A stretch of DNA of 36,153 nt from Streptomyces sp. (GTDB lineage: Bacteria; Actinomycetota; Actinomycetes; Streptomycetales; Streptomycetaceae), in assembly GCF_031181705.1 (NCBI RefSeq), contig NZ_JAPSKN010000015.1, positions 1-36,153 of the forward strand, in the 5' to 3' direction. Both the position numbers and the translations under genes were made by a program. Below the pieces are notes generated by a model. It did not search any database and was not told the DNA's origin. It saw nothing but the letters and a program-made list of their open reading frames with translations. Shown here in pieces: positions 15,794-24,047 of this stretch. Position 1 is the stretch's first letter. Every line of letters starts with the position of its first letter.

Positions 15794-17836
15794 CTACTCC
15801 GCCACGGGCAGCCGCGCCCCGTCCCGCAGGAACAGCGGGATCCGGTCCAGCGGGGCGTCGACCGTCACGGCCCGGCCGCCCTGGTACGTCTCACCCGTCC
15901 AGGCGTCCGTCCAGACGGCCCCGGCCGGCAGATACGCCGTCCGGGCGGTGGCACCGGCCGTCAGCACCGGGGCGACCAGCAGGTCCGGGCCGAAGAGGTA
16001 GGAGTCGTCGACCGACCAGGTGGCCTGGTCGCCCGGGAACTCCAGAAACAGCGGCCGCATCACCGGCAGCCCCTCCTCGTGGGCCGCGCGCATCACCTCC
16101 AGCACGTACGGCTTGAGCCGCTCGCGCAGCCGCAGGTACTTCTCCAGGACGGCCCCGGCCTCCTCGCCGTAGGACCACACCTCGTTGGGCCCCCCGGTCA
16201 TCTCCGGGCCCAGCGGCATGCCCGGGTCGCGGAAGCCGTGCAGCCGCATCAGCGGGGACAGCGCGCCGAACTGGAACCAGCGCACCATCACCTCCCGGTA
16301 CGCCGGATCGTCCGGGTCGCCGCCGTGGAAGCCGCCGATGTCGGTGTTCCACCAGGGGATGCCCGACAGCGCCGTGTTGAGGCCGGCCGCGATCTGCCGG
16401 CGCAGGGTCGGGAAGTCGGTGCCGATGTCCCCGGACCACAGGGCGGCGCCGTAGCGCTGACTGCCCGCCCAGGCCGAGCGGTTGAGGGTGACGACCTCGG
16501 TCTCGCCGGCCGCCGTCAAACCCTCGTGGAAGGTGCGGGCGTTCTCGGCCGGGTACATGTTGCCGACCTCCAGGCCCGGTCCCGCCCAGTAGCGCAGGTT
16601 CTCCTGGAACCCCGGCTTCAGCTCCGGCTCGCAGGCGTCCAGCCAGAACGCCGTGATGCCGTACGGGTCGAGGTAGTTCTCCTTCACCTTCGACCACACG
16701 AACTCCCGGGCCTCGGGGTTGGTCGCGTCGTAGAAGGCCACCTGGACGGTCGAGGCGACCTCCTTGTCCGGCCAGTCGGCGTGCGCCGTCGGGCCGTACT
16801 GGGTGCCGATGAAGTACCCGCGCTGCTCCATGACCGGGTGGTTCTCGGACAGGGGCGAGACCGAGGGCCAGACGCTGACCACCAGCGTGATGCCCAGCTC
16901 CCTCAGCTCCCGCACCATCGCCGCCGGGTCCGGCCACTCGGCGGGATCGAACTTCCACTCGCCGAGGTGCGTCCAGTGGAAGAAGTCGCAGACGATCGCC
17001 GAGACGGGCAGGCCCCGCCGCCTGTACTCGCGGGCCACCGCCAGGAGTTCGTCCTGTGTGCGGTAGCGCAGCTTGCACTGCCAGAAGCCGGCCGCCCACT
17101 CCGGCAGCATCGGCGCCCGGCCGGTCACCGCGCTGTAGCGGCGCTGCCCGTCGGCCGGGGCGCCCGCGGTGATCCAGTAGTCGATCTGGCGGGCCGAGTC
17201 GGCGACCCACCGGGTGCCGTTGTGGGCGAGTTCGACACGGCCGATCGCCGGGTTGTTCCACAGCAGCGTGTAACCGCGGCTTGAGGTGAGCACCGGGATG
17301 GCGACCTCGGCGTTGCGCTGGACCAGGTCCAGCACCAGGCCCTTCTGGTCCAGGCGCCCGTGCTGGTGCTGTCCGAGCCCGTAGAGCCTCTCGCCGTCGT
17401 ACGCGGCGAAGCGCTGTTCCAGACGGTGGTGGCCGTTGCCGACGGCCGTGTAGAGCCGGGGGCCGGGCCACCAGAAGTGGGCGCGGTCCTCGGCGAGGAT
17501 CTCGCCGCCGTCCTCGGTGCGCAGGAAGCGGATCAGGCCCCCGGCGTCCACCTCGACGGTGAGCGCGCCCACGGTCAGCCGGCCGCCGACGTCCTCGATC
17601 TTCACCGTGCACGGTGCCGCGGGGGCCTCGTCGAGCAGGGCGCCCGGGAGCCCGTCGAGGATCGGGCCGCCGAGCCGGGCCCGGACCCGGACCGCGTCCG
17701 GACCCCACGGCTCGATCCGCACGGTCTCCTGGCGGCCGCTCCACTCCAGCGCGCCGCCCCGCTCACGGAACGTGCCGACGGTGGGGGAGGACTGCGCCAG
17801 GCTCACCTGGGGCCGGGTGTCAGCAGGCAGATTCAC
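15794..17836 (-). CDS. GH31 alpha-xylosidase/alpha-glucosidase family enzyme
   Basis: Retaining family 31 alpha-glycosidase, 680 aa. GTG 17836 is chosen with AGGAG about 6 nt upstream. Order: N-terminal beta-sandwich, (beta/alpha)8 barrel, C-terminal beta-domains. The nucleophile is D400 in FWLDACEPE and the acid/base is D470 in WSGDIGTDF; the substrate-site motif GIPWWNTDIGGF follows. There is no signal peptide, so it is cytosolic. GH31 includes alpha-glucosidases and alpha-xylosidases. With GH74, GH95 and GH42 in the same locus, removal of alpha-1,6-xylose from xyloglucan oligosaccharides is the natural role, but sequence alone does not separate the two. It lies 99 bp downstream of the LacI gene on the same strand and has no operator of its own, so it is probably co-transcribed with the regulator. 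Confidence 0.9.
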   Translation of the reverse strand: MNLPADTRPQVSLAQSSPTVGTFRERGGALEWSGRQETVRIEPWGPDAVRVRARLGGPILDGLPGALLDEAPAAPCTVKIEDVGGRLTVGALTVEVDAGGLIRFLRTEDGGEILAEDRAHFWWPGPRLYTAVGNGHHRLEQRFAAYDGERLYGLGQHQHGRLDQKGLVLDLVQRNAEVAIPVLTSSRGYTLLWNNPAIGRVELAHNGTRWVADSARQIDYWITAGAPADGQRRYSAVTGRAPMLPEWAAGFWQCKLRYRTQDELLAVAREYRRRGLPVSAIVCDFFHWTHLGEWKFDPAEWPDPAAMVRELRELGITLVVSVWPSVSPLSENHPVMEQRGYFIGTQYGPTAHADWPDKEVASTVQVAFYDATNPEAREFVWSKVKENYLDPYGITAFWLDACEPELKPGFQENLRYWAGPGLEVGNMYPAENARTFHEGLTAAGETEVVTLNRSAWAGSQRYGAALWSGDIGTDFPTLRRQIAAGLNTALSGIPWWNTDIGGFHGGDPDDPAYREVMVRWFQFGALSPLMRLHGFRDPGMPLGPEMTGGPNEVWSYGEEAGAVLEKYLRLRERLKPYVLEVMRAAHEEGLPVMRPLFLEFPGDQATWSVDDSYLFGPDLLVAPVLTAGATARTAYLPAGAVWTDAWTGETYQGGRAVTVDAPLDRIPLFLRDGARLPVAE

Positions 17837-17902
17837 GCGTGCTCCTGTGCTCCTGGAGGAGTGCGGACAGGGGGTGCCCCGAAAGGAGGCGAGGTGCGCA
17901 GA

Positions 17903-17929
17903 CGGCCGGGCGGGAGACGCCCGGGCCGG
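17903..17929 (-). terminator. Hairpin between the LacI and GH31 genes
   Basis: The arms CGGCCGGGCG (17903-17912) and CGCCCGGGCCGG (17918-17929) pair with a single bulge around a 5-nt loop. The hairpin directly follows the regulator gene. It may act as a partial terminator or an RNA-stability element that sets the ratio of regulator to GH31. Confidence 0.45.
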
Positions 17930-17935
17930 GGGTGC

Positions 17936-18949
17936 CTACGGGCGGCTCGGGGCCGGTCCCGTGCTCGCCCGGACCGTCAGCTCGGGGGCGAGCAGCACGA
18001 CCTCGTCGCTGCCGCGTCCCTCCAGCTTGGCGACCAGTTGTTCCACGGCGTGCCGGCCCATCTCCTGCGCGGGCAGGGCGACCGAGGTCAGCCGCACCGA
18101 GGCCTGCGTCGCCACCTGGTCGGGGCAGATCGCGACCACCGACACGTCCTCCGGCACGGCCCGGCCCTGCTGCCGCAGCAGGGCGAGCAGCGGCTCGACC
18201 GCCGACTCGTTCTGCACGATGAGCCCCGAGGTGTCCGGGCGTTCGTCGAGGATCCGGGCGAGGGTGACCGCAACGGCGTCGTACCCGCCCTCGCAGGGCC
18301 GGTGCAGCAGCCGCACGCCCAGCTCGCGCGCGCGGGAGCGCAGGCCGTCGAGGGTGCGCTCGGCGAAGCCCGTGTGCCGCTCGTAGACCGCGGGTGCCTC
18401 GCCGATGACAGCGATGTCCTGGTGCCCCTGTTTCGCCAGGTGCTCCACGCACAGCGCGCCCGTGGCCCGGAAGTCCAGGTCGACGCAGGTCAGTCCGGCG
18501 GTGTCGGCGGGCAGCCCGATGAGCACCGACGGCTGGTCCGTCGCCCGCAGCAACGGCAGCCGCTCGTCGTCGAGTTCGACGTCCATCAGGATCATCCCGT
18601 CGGCGAGGCCGCTGCCCGCGACGCGGCGCACCGCGTCGGGCCCCTCCTCGCCGGTGAGCAGCAGCACGTCGTAGCCGTGCGTGCGCGCGGTGGTGGCCAC
18701 CGCGATGGCGATCTCCATCATCACCGGCACGTACATGTCCGTACGCAGGGGGACCATCAGCGCGATGATGTTCGACCTGCTGCTCGCCAGGGCGCGGGCC
18801 CCGGCGTTCGGGTGGTACCCGAGTTCGCGGATGCTCCGCTCGACCCGCTGCCGGGTGGTCGAGGAGATCGACCGCTTGCCGCTGAGGACATAGCTCACCG
18901 TGCTCGCCGAGACTCCGGCGTGCTGGGCGACCTCGGCGAGGGTGACCAT
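17936..18949 (-). CDS. LacI-family transcriptional regulator of the xyloglucan locus
   Basis: LacI/GalR-type repressor, 337 aa. ATG 18949 (MVTLAEVAQHAGVSAS) is preferred over a longer frame starting at 19108, because the extension would run through the promoter and an operator and the family begins at the helix-turn-helix. The HTH and hinge (TVSYVLSGKRSIS, ELGYHPNAGARALAS) closely resemble those of CebR-type regulators. The periplasmic-binding-protein-like effector domain fills the rest. It most likely binds TCGAAGCGCTTCGA in the GH3, transporter and own promoters and is released by an imported oligosaccharide or a breakdown product. A 12/14 operator lies 18 bp before its start and a perfect one 108 bp before, indicating autoregulation. 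The effector cannot be named from sequence. Confidence 0.93.
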   Translation of the reverse strand: MVTLAEVAQHAGVSASTVSYVLSGKRSISSTTRQRVERSIRELGYHPNAGARALASSRSNIIALMVPLRTDMYVPVMMEIAIAVATTARTHGYDVLLLTGEEGPDAVRRVAGSGLADGMILMDVELDDERLPLLRATDQPSVLIGLPADTAGLTCVDLDFRATGALCVEHLAKQGHQDIAVIGEAPAVYERHTGFAERTLDGLRSRARELGVRLLHRPCEGGYDAVAVTLARILDERPDTSGLIVQNESAVEPLLALLRQQGRAVPEDVSVVAICPDQVATQASVRLTSVALPAQEMGRHAVEQLVAKLEGRGSDEVVLLAPELTVRASTGPAPSRP

Positions 18950-18966
18950 CCGGCTCTCCAACTTTT

Positions 18967-18980
18967 GTGAAGCGCTTCGA
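18967..18980. promoter_or_regulatory. Degenerate LacI-type operator at the regulator promoter
   Basis: On the minus strand this reads TCGAAGCGCTTCAC, matching 12 of 14 positions of the locus palindrome. It lies about +6 to +19 relative to the predicted regulator start site, nearly the same geometry as the operator in the transporter promoter. A weaker site at the regulator's own gene is a common autoregulation design. Confidence 0.7.
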
Positions 18981-18992
18981 CAGCGCGCCGTG

Positions 18993-19022
18993 CTGATATG
19001 AACGGGTGAGGGTGGGTCGACA
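18993..19022 (-). promoter_or_regulatory. Probable promoter of the LacI-GH31 operon
   Basis: On the minus strand TGTCGA (19017-19022) and TATCAG (18993-18998) are spaced by 18 nt; transcription would start near 18986. The match to consensus is modest. The placement relative to the operator supports it. With the operators and the inverted repeats upstream of the acyl-CoA dehydrogenase gene, this accounts for the 335-bp gap 18950-19284. Confidence 0.4.
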
Positions 19023-19056
19023 GTAGCTTCAGCGGACGGCGGGTGTCCATAGGCTG

Positions 19057-19070
19057 TCGAAGCGCTTCGA
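19057..19070. promoter_or_regulatory. LacI-type operator TCGAAGCGCTTCGA (regulator upstream copy)
   Basis: The third perfect copy of the 14-bp palindrome. It lies 90 bp upstream of the degenerate copy at 18967-18980, on the far side of the regulator promoter, so a tetramer or dimer pair could loop the promoter out. It is 215 bp before the acyl-CoA dehydrogenase start, which seems too far for direct control of that gene. Confidence 0.8.
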
Positions 19071-19221
19071 TACCGAATTCCGGGTGCGGTCCGGCCTCGG
19101 GGAGACACCCCGATGCAACACCCTCACCGGGCGCCCTTCAAGTGTCGCGCGCCCTCCCCGCCTTTCGGCCGAACGGACGCGCGAGGGCTGGTGGGAGCGT
19201 CCGGTTTCGGGTACCAACGAT

Positions 19222-19268
19222 CCAGTAGCACTGGTCGGTAACGAAACGGTCCTCCATCTACCTAGATG
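19222..19268. promoter_or_regulatory. Two inverted repeats upstream of the acyl-CoA dehydrogenase gene
   Basis: CCAGT-AGC-ACTGG (19222-19234) and CATCTA-CC-TAGATG (19255-19268) lie 17 to 63 bp before the ATG at 19285. They are of operator size and position, and the second could also form a small leader hairpin next to the ribosome-binding site. I cannot assign a regulator. Confidence 0.3.
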
Positions 19269-19284
19269 CGGCGAGGTGCCCCTC

Positions 19285-21225
19285 ATGTCCGCTTCAACCA
19301 CCCCCTCTTCCCGTCCCGCCGTCACCGAGCGGGAGGCCCGTGAGGTGGCGGAGGCCGCCCGGGAACAGCACTGGCGCAAGCCCAGCTTCGCCAAGGAGCT
19401 GTTCCTCGGCCGCTTCCGGCTCGACCTCATCCACCCCCACCCCGTCCCCGAGGACGAGGCGGCCCAGCGCGGCGAGGAGTTCCTCGCCAAGCTCCGCGAC
19501 TTCGTCGAGACGAAGGTCGACCCGGCCCTCATCGAGCGTGAGGCCCGCATCCCCGACGAGGTGATCGACGGACTGAAGGAGCTCGGCGCCTTCGGCATGA
19601 AGATCGGCACCAAGTACGGCGGTCTCGGCCTCACCCAGGTGTACTACAACAAGGCCCTCGCCCTGGCCGGCTCCGCCAGCCCGGCGATCGGCGTGCTGCT
19701 CTCCGCCCACCAGTCGATCGGCGTGCCCCAGCCGCTGAAGCTGTTCGGCACCGAGGAACAGCGCGAGCGCTTCCTGCCGCGCTGCGCCCGCACCGACATC
19801 AGCGCCTTCCTGCTCACCGAACCCGACGTCGGCTCCGACCCGGCCCGCCTGGCCACCACGGCCGTGCCCGACGGCGACGACTACGTCCTGGACGGCGTCA
19901 AGTTGTGGACCACCAACGGGGTCGTCGCCGACCTGCTGGTCGTCATGGCCAGGGTGCCGAAGAGCGAGGGCCACCGCGGCGGCATCACCGCCTTCGTGGT
20001 GGAGACGAACTCGCCGGGCGTCACCGTCGAGAACCGCAACGCCTTCATGGGCCTGCGCGGCATCGAGAACGGCGTCACCCGCTTCCACCGGGTCCGCGTC
20101 CCGGCGGCCAACCGCGTCGGCGAGGAGGGCCAGGGCCTGAAGATCGCCCTGACCACCCTCAACACCGGGCGGCTGTCCCTGCCCGCGTCCTGTGTCGCGG
20201 CCGGCAAGTGGTGCCTGAAGATCGCCCGTGAGTGGTCGGCGGCCCGCGAGCAGTGGGGCAAGCCCGTCGCGCACCACGAGGCGGTCGGCTCCAAGATCTC
20301 CTTCATCGCGGCCACCACCTTCGCCCTGGAGGCCGTGACCGACCTCGCCTCGCAGATGGCCGACGAGGACCGCAACGACATCCGCATCGAAGGCGCCCTG
20401 GCCAAGCTGTACGCCTCCGAGATGGCCTGGACGATGGCCGACGAACTCGTCCAGATCCGCGGCGGCCGGGGCTTCGAGACGGCCGAGTCGCTCAGGGCCC
20501 GCGGCGAGCGCGGCGTCCCGGCCGAGCAGCTGCTGCGCGACCTGCGCATCAACCGCATCTTCGAGGGCTCGACCGAGATCATGCACCTGCTGATCGCGCG
20601 CGAGGCCGTCGACGCCCACCTCTCCGTCGCCGGCGACCTCATCGACCCGGAGAAGTCCCTCGGCGACAAGGCGAAGGCCGGCGCGCACGCGGGCGCCTTC
20701 TACGCCAAGTGGCTCCCCAAGCTGGTCGCAGGCCCGGGCCGGCTGCCGACCTCGTACACCGAGTTCAAGCACGAGGTCGACCTCTCCGGGCACCTGCGCT
20801 ACGTCGAGCGCACCTCCCGCAAACTGGCCCGCTCCACGTTCTACGCCATGTCCCGCTGGCAGGGCCGCATGGAGTCCAAGCAGGGCTTCCTCGGCCGGAT
20901 CGTCGACATCGGCGCCGAGTTGTTCGCCATGAGCGCGGCCTGCGTCCGCGCCGAGCACCTGCGCGCCCGGGGCGAGAACGGCCGCGAGGCCTACCAGCTC
21001 GCCGACGTCTTCTGCCGCCAGGCCCGCATCCGCGTCGAGGAGCTCTTCACCCGGCTGTGGACCAACACCGACGACCTGGACCGCAAGGTCGTCAAGGGCG
21101 TCCTGTCCGGCACCTACGCGTGGCTGGAGCAGGGCATCGTCGACCCGTCCGGCGACGGCCCCTGGATCGCCGACGCGACCCCGGGTCCGTCGCAGAAGGA
21201 GAACCTCCACCGCCCGATCCGGTAA
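19285..21225 (+). CDS. Acyl-CoA dehydrogenase, long form
   Basis: FAD-dependent acyl-CoA dehydrogenase, 646 aa, well above the usual ~380 because of a C-terminal helical extension of about 200 residues after the catalytic core, reminiscent of very-long-chain enzymes. ATG 19285 has GAGG about 8 nt upstream; the frame stays open upstream, but that part has no family similarity. Seen: FLLTEPDVGSDPARL in the middle beta-domain, LTTLNTGRLSLPAS, QIRGGRGFETAESL, and the catalytic base E427 in IFEGSTEIM. It catalyses the first step of beta-oxidation, passing electrons to an electron-transfer flavoprotein. It lies next to the LacI gene but runs away from it and does not obviously belong to the sugar locus. 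A hairpin terminator follows. Confidence 0.93.
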   Translation: MSASTTPSSRPAVTEREAREVAEAAREQHWRKPSFAKELFLGRFRLDLIHPHPVPEDEAAQRGEEFLAKLRDFVETKVDPALIEREARIPDEVIDGLKELGAFGMKIGTKYGGLGLTQVYYNKALALAGSASPAIGVLLSAHQSIGVPQPLKLFGTEEQRERFLPRCARTDISAFLLTEPDVGSDPARLATTAVPDGDDYVLDGVKLWTTNGVVADLLVVMARVPKSEGHRGGITAFVVETNSPGVTVENRNAFMGLRGIENGVTRFHRVRVPAANRVGEEGQGLKIALTTLNTGRLSLPASCVAAGKWCLKIAREWSAAREQWGKPVAHHEAVGSKISFIAATTFALEAVTDLASQMADEDRNDIRIEGALAKLYASEMAWTMADELVQIRGGRGFETAESLRARGERGVPAEQLLRDLRINRIFEGSTEIMHLLIAREAVDAHLSVAGDLIDPEKSLGDKAKAGAHAGAFYAKWLPKLVAGPGRLPTSYTEFKHEVDLSGHLRYVERTSRKLARSTFYAMSRWQGRMESKQGFLGRIVDIGAELFAMSAACVRAEHLRARGENGREAYQLADVFCRQARIRVEELFTRLWTNTDDLDRKVVKGVLSGTYAWLEQGIVDPSGDGPWIADATPGPSQKENLHRPIR

Positions 21226-21234
21226 ACCCGGGCC

Positions 21235-21272
21235 CCTGGGGGGCGCGAACCACTGCGGCGCGCGCCCCCAGG
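21235..21272 (+). terminator. Terminator after the acyl-CoA dehydrogenase gene
   Basis: CCTGGGGG plus CGCG on the left pairs with CGCG plus CCCCCAGG on the right, with small internal offsets, around a loop of about 11 nt. It starts 10 bp after the stop codon and lies before dxr. Confidence 0.7.
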
Positions 21273-21321
21273 ATGGGGATGCGCTGTCCTCACACACGAG
21301 CCTTACGGCAACAATGGAGGG

Positions 21322-22578
21322 ATGAGCGACAGTCCAGCCCCCCTCGCCGACCCGCACCTCGTCTACGACCCCGTGGCGGGCGACGGCCCGAAGGACGTGG
21401 TGATCCTCGGCTCCACCGGGTCCGTCGGCACCCAGGCCATCGACCTCGTGCTGCGCAACCCCGACCGCTTCCGGGTCACCGGCCTCTCGGCCAACGGCGG
21501 CCGGGTCGCCCTCCTCGCCGAGCAGGCGCACCGGCTCCGCGTGCGCACGGTCGCCGTGGCCCGGGAGGACGTCGTACCGGCCCTGCGCGAGGCGCTCACC
21601 GCGCAGTACGGCACCGGCGAGCCGCTCCCCGAGATCCTCACCGGCCCCGACGCGGCCACCCAGCTCGCCGCCTCCGACTGCCACACCGTCCTGAACGGCA
21701 TCACCGGCTCCATCGGACTCGCCCCGACCCTCGCCGCCCTGGAGGCGGGCCGCACCCTGGCGCTGGCCAACAAGGAGTCGCTGATCGTCGGCGGCCCGCT
21801 GGTCAAGGGCCTGGCCAAGCCCGGGCAGATCATCCCGGTCGACTCCGAGCACGCGGCCCTCTTCCAGGCACTGGCCGCCGGCACCCGCGCCGACGTGCGC
21901 AAGCTGGTCGTCACCGCCTCCGGCGGCCCCTTCCGCGGCCGCACGAAGGCCGAGCTGGCCGGCGTCACCGTCGAGGACGCCCTGGCCCATCCCACCTGGG
22001 CCATGGGCCCGGTCATCACGATCAACTCCGCGACCCTCGTCAACAAGGGCCTGGAGGTCATCGAGGCCCACCTCCTCTACGACATTCCCTTCGACCGCAT
22101 CGAGGTCGTCGTGCATCCCCAGTCGTATGTCCACTCGATGGTTGAGTTCACGGATGGATCGACACTGGCCCAGGCGACCCCGCCCGACATGCGCGGGCCG
22201 ATCGCCATCGGCCTCGGCTGGCCCGAGCGCGTCCCCGACGCCGCCCCCGCCTTCGACTGGAGCAAGGCCTCGACCTGGGAGTTCTTCCCGCTGGACAACG
22301 AGGCCTTCCCCTCGGTGAACCTCGCCCGGCACGTCGGCGAACTCGCGGGCACCGCCCCGGCGGTGTTCAATGCGGCCAACGAGGAGTGCGTGGAGGCGTT
22401 CCGCCGGGGCGCGCTGCCGTTCAACGGGATCATGGACACCGTCACCAGGGTCGTCGAGGAGCACGGCACCCCGCGGGCGGGAACCTCGCTCACCGTGTCG
22501 GACGTCCTCGAAGCGGAGACCTGGGCGCGCACCCGGGCCCGGGAACTGGCGGCACAGACGGCGGAGGCCCGTGCATGA
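21322..22578 (+). CDS. dxr: 1-deoxy-D-xylulose 5-phosphate reductoisomerase
   Basis: Second enzyme of the MEP isoprenoid pathway: converts 1-deoxy-D-xylulose 5-phosphate to 2-C-methyl-D-erythritol 4-phosphate with NADPH and a divalent metal. 418 aa, slightly longer than Escherichia coli Dxr at the N-terminus. Seen: NADPH-binding GSTGSVGTQ, the LANKESL motif, metal ligands in [10 protein letters not shown] (D174, E176), the flexible-loop region GPFRGR, and FNAANEEC carrying the third acidic ligand. The Shine-Dalgarno-like GGAGG (21316-21320) is only 1 nt before the ATG, too close for normal use. Either the transcript is leaderless or an internal GTG at 21373 is used. The ATG is kept because residues 1-17 look like the usual Streptomyces form. 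Its stop overlaps the protease start. Confidence 0.97.
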   Translation: MSDSPAPLADPHLVYDPVAGDGPKDVVILGSTGSVGTQAIDLVLRNPDRFRVTGLSANGGRVALLAEQAHRLRVRTVAVAREDVVPALREALTAQYGTGEPLPEILTGPDAATQLAASDCHTVLNGITGSIGLAPTLAALEAGRTLALANKESLIVGGPLVKGLAKPGQIIPVDSEHAALFQALAAGTRADVRKLVVTASGGPFRGRTKAELAGVTVEDALAHPTWAMGPVITINSATLVNKGLEVIEAHLLYDIPFDRIEVVVHPQSYVHSMVEFTDGSTLAQATPPDMRGPIAIGLGWPERVPDAAPAFDWSKASTWEFFPLDNEAFPSVNLARHVGELAGTAPAVFNAANEECVEAFRRGALPFNGIMDTVTRVVEEHGTPRAGTSLTVSDVLEAETWARTRARELAAQTAEARA

Positions 22579-23879
22579 CGACCCTGATGTTCATCCTCGG
22601 CATAGTCCTCTTCGCGGTCGGCCTGCTGTTCTCGATCGCGTGGCACGAGCTGGGGCACCTGTCCACCGCCAAGCTCTTCGGCGTCCGCGTGCCGCAGTAC
22701 ATGGTCGGCTTCGGCCCGACGATCTTCTCGCGCAAGAGGGGCGAGACCGAGTACGGCATCAAGGCCATTCCGTTCGGCGGGTACATCCGCATGATCGGGA
22801 TGTTCCCGCCCGGCCCGGACGGCCGCCTGGAGTCCCGCTCCACCTCCCCGTGGCGCGGCATGATCGAGGACGCCCGCTCCGCCGCCTACGAGGAGCTCCG
22901 GCCGGGCGACGAGAACCGCATGTTCTACACGCGCGCCCCCTGGAAGCGCGTGATCGTGATGTTCGCCGGCCCCTTCATGAACCTGATCCTCGCGGTGGTG
23001 CTCTTCCTCACCGTCCTCATGGGCTTCGGCATCACCCAGCAGACCACCTCGGTCAGCTCGGTCTCCCAGTGCGTCATCGCGCAGAGCGAGAACCGCGACA
23101 AGTGCGTCAAGGGCGACCCGGCCTCCCCGGCCGCGGCGGCCGGCCTCAAGGCGGGCGACAAGATCGTCTCCTTCGACGGCACCCGCACCGACGACTGGAA
23201 CGAGCTGTCGGACCTGATCCGCGCCAACCCCGGCAAGGAGGTGCCGATCGTCGTCGAGCGGGACGGCCGGGCCGTCACCCTGCACGCGAAGATCGCCACG
23301 AACCAGGTCGCCAAGAAGGACGCCGGCGGTCAGATCGTCGAGGGGCAGTACGTCCAGGCCGGCTTCCTCGGCTTCAGCGCCGCCACCGGCGTGGTCAAAC
23401 AGGACTTCGGCGACTCCGTGACGTGGATGGGCGACCGGATCGGCGAGGCCGTCGACTCCCTCGCCGCCCTCCCGGGCAAGATCCCGGCCCTGTGGAACGC
23501 GGCCTTCGACGGCGCCGAGCGCGAGGCCGACTCACCCATGGGCGTGGTCGGCGCGGCCCGCGTCGGCGGTGAGATCTTCACCCTCGACATCCCGCCCACG
23601 CAGCAGCTGGCCATGGCCCTGATGCTGGTCGCCGGCTTCAACCTCTCCCTGTTCCTGTTCAACATGCTGCCGCTGCTGCCGCTCGACGGCGGCCACATCG
23701 CGGGCGCCCTGTGGGAGTCGCTGCGCCGCCACCTCGCCCGGCTGCTGCGCCGCCCCGACCCGGGCCCCTTCGACGTGGCGAAGCTCATGCCGGTCGCCTA
23801 CGTGGTCGCGGGCATCTTCATCTGCTTCACCATCCTCGTCCTGATCGCGGACGTGGTGAACCCGGTGAGAATCTCCTAG
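22575..23879 (+). CDS. Site-2 (RseP/Rip1-type) intramembrane zinc metalloprotease
   Basis: Membrane-embedded M50 protease, 434 aa, that cleaves membrane-anchored substrates such as anti-sigma factors. The zinc motif HELGH (H24, E25, H28) lies in the first membrane span, the [10 protein letters not shown] loop follows, and the third zinc ligand D371 is in PLLPLDGGH near the C-terminus. A PDZ domain occupies about residues 165-265 ([17 protein letters not shown]). About four membrane spans are visible. The Actinobacteria-specific stretch between the first span and the next ([31 protein letters not shown]) is present. The ATG overlaps the dxr stop (ATGA), so the two are co-translated. The dxr-protease-ispG linkage is conserved in Streptomyces, although no metabolic reason is evident. 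Confidence 0.95.
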   Translation: MTTLMFILGIVLFAVGLLFSIAWHELGHLSTAKLFGVRVPQYMVGFGPTIFSRKRGETEYGIKAIPFGGYIRMIGMFPPGPDGRLESRSTSPWRGMIEDARSAAYEELRPGDENRMFYTRAPWKRVIVMFAGPFMNLILAVVLFLTVLMGFGITQQTTSVSSVSQCVIAQSENRDKCVKGDPASPAAAAGLKAGDKIVSFDGTRTDDWNELSDLIRANPGKEVPIVVERDGRAVTLHAKIATNQVAKKDAGGQIVEGQYVQAGFLGFSAATGVVKQDFGDSVTWMGDRIGEAVDSLAALPGKIPALWNAAFDGAEREADSPMGVVGAARVGGEIFTLDIPPTQQLAMALMLVAGFNLSLFLFNMLPLLPLDGGHIAGALWESLRRHLARLLRRPDPGPFDVAKLMPVAYVVAGIFICFTILVLIADVVNPVRIS

Positions 23880-23894
23880 TCATACGGAGTTCAC

Positions 23895-23925
23895 GGCGGT
23901 CCGGCAGGGTTTCGGCCGGGCCGCC
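23895..23925 (+). terminator. Hairpin terminator after the protease gene
   Basis: GGCGGTCCGGC (23895-23905) pairs with GCCGGGCCGCC (23915-23925) over 11 bp with one T-G wobble and a 9-nt loop. It lies 16 bp after the protease stop and before ispG, suggesting that ispG has at least partly its own promoter. The remaining spacer includes a triple GTGCCG repeat at 23960-23977. Confidence 0.7.
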
Positions 23926-24047
23926 TCCCATCGGGTGGCACCGCGGGTGGGATGTGCCCGTGCCGGTGCCGGTGCCGTAATCTCGAAGCTCGGAGCCCGC
24001 TGCTCACGGGACCGGACCTTGATCCACGACTTGGGGTTGCACAGCAG

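Noticed and set aside
19043..19228. Small open frames between the regulator and acyl-CoA dehydrogenase genes.
   Set aside because: No ribosome-binding site or recognisable product, and they overlap the operator; treated as non-coding.
23960..23977. Triple GTGCCG tandem repeat before ispG, considered as a regulatory or phase-variable tract.
   Set aside because: Three short units in GC-rich DNA are expected by chance and it is not in a reading frame or clear promoter spacer.
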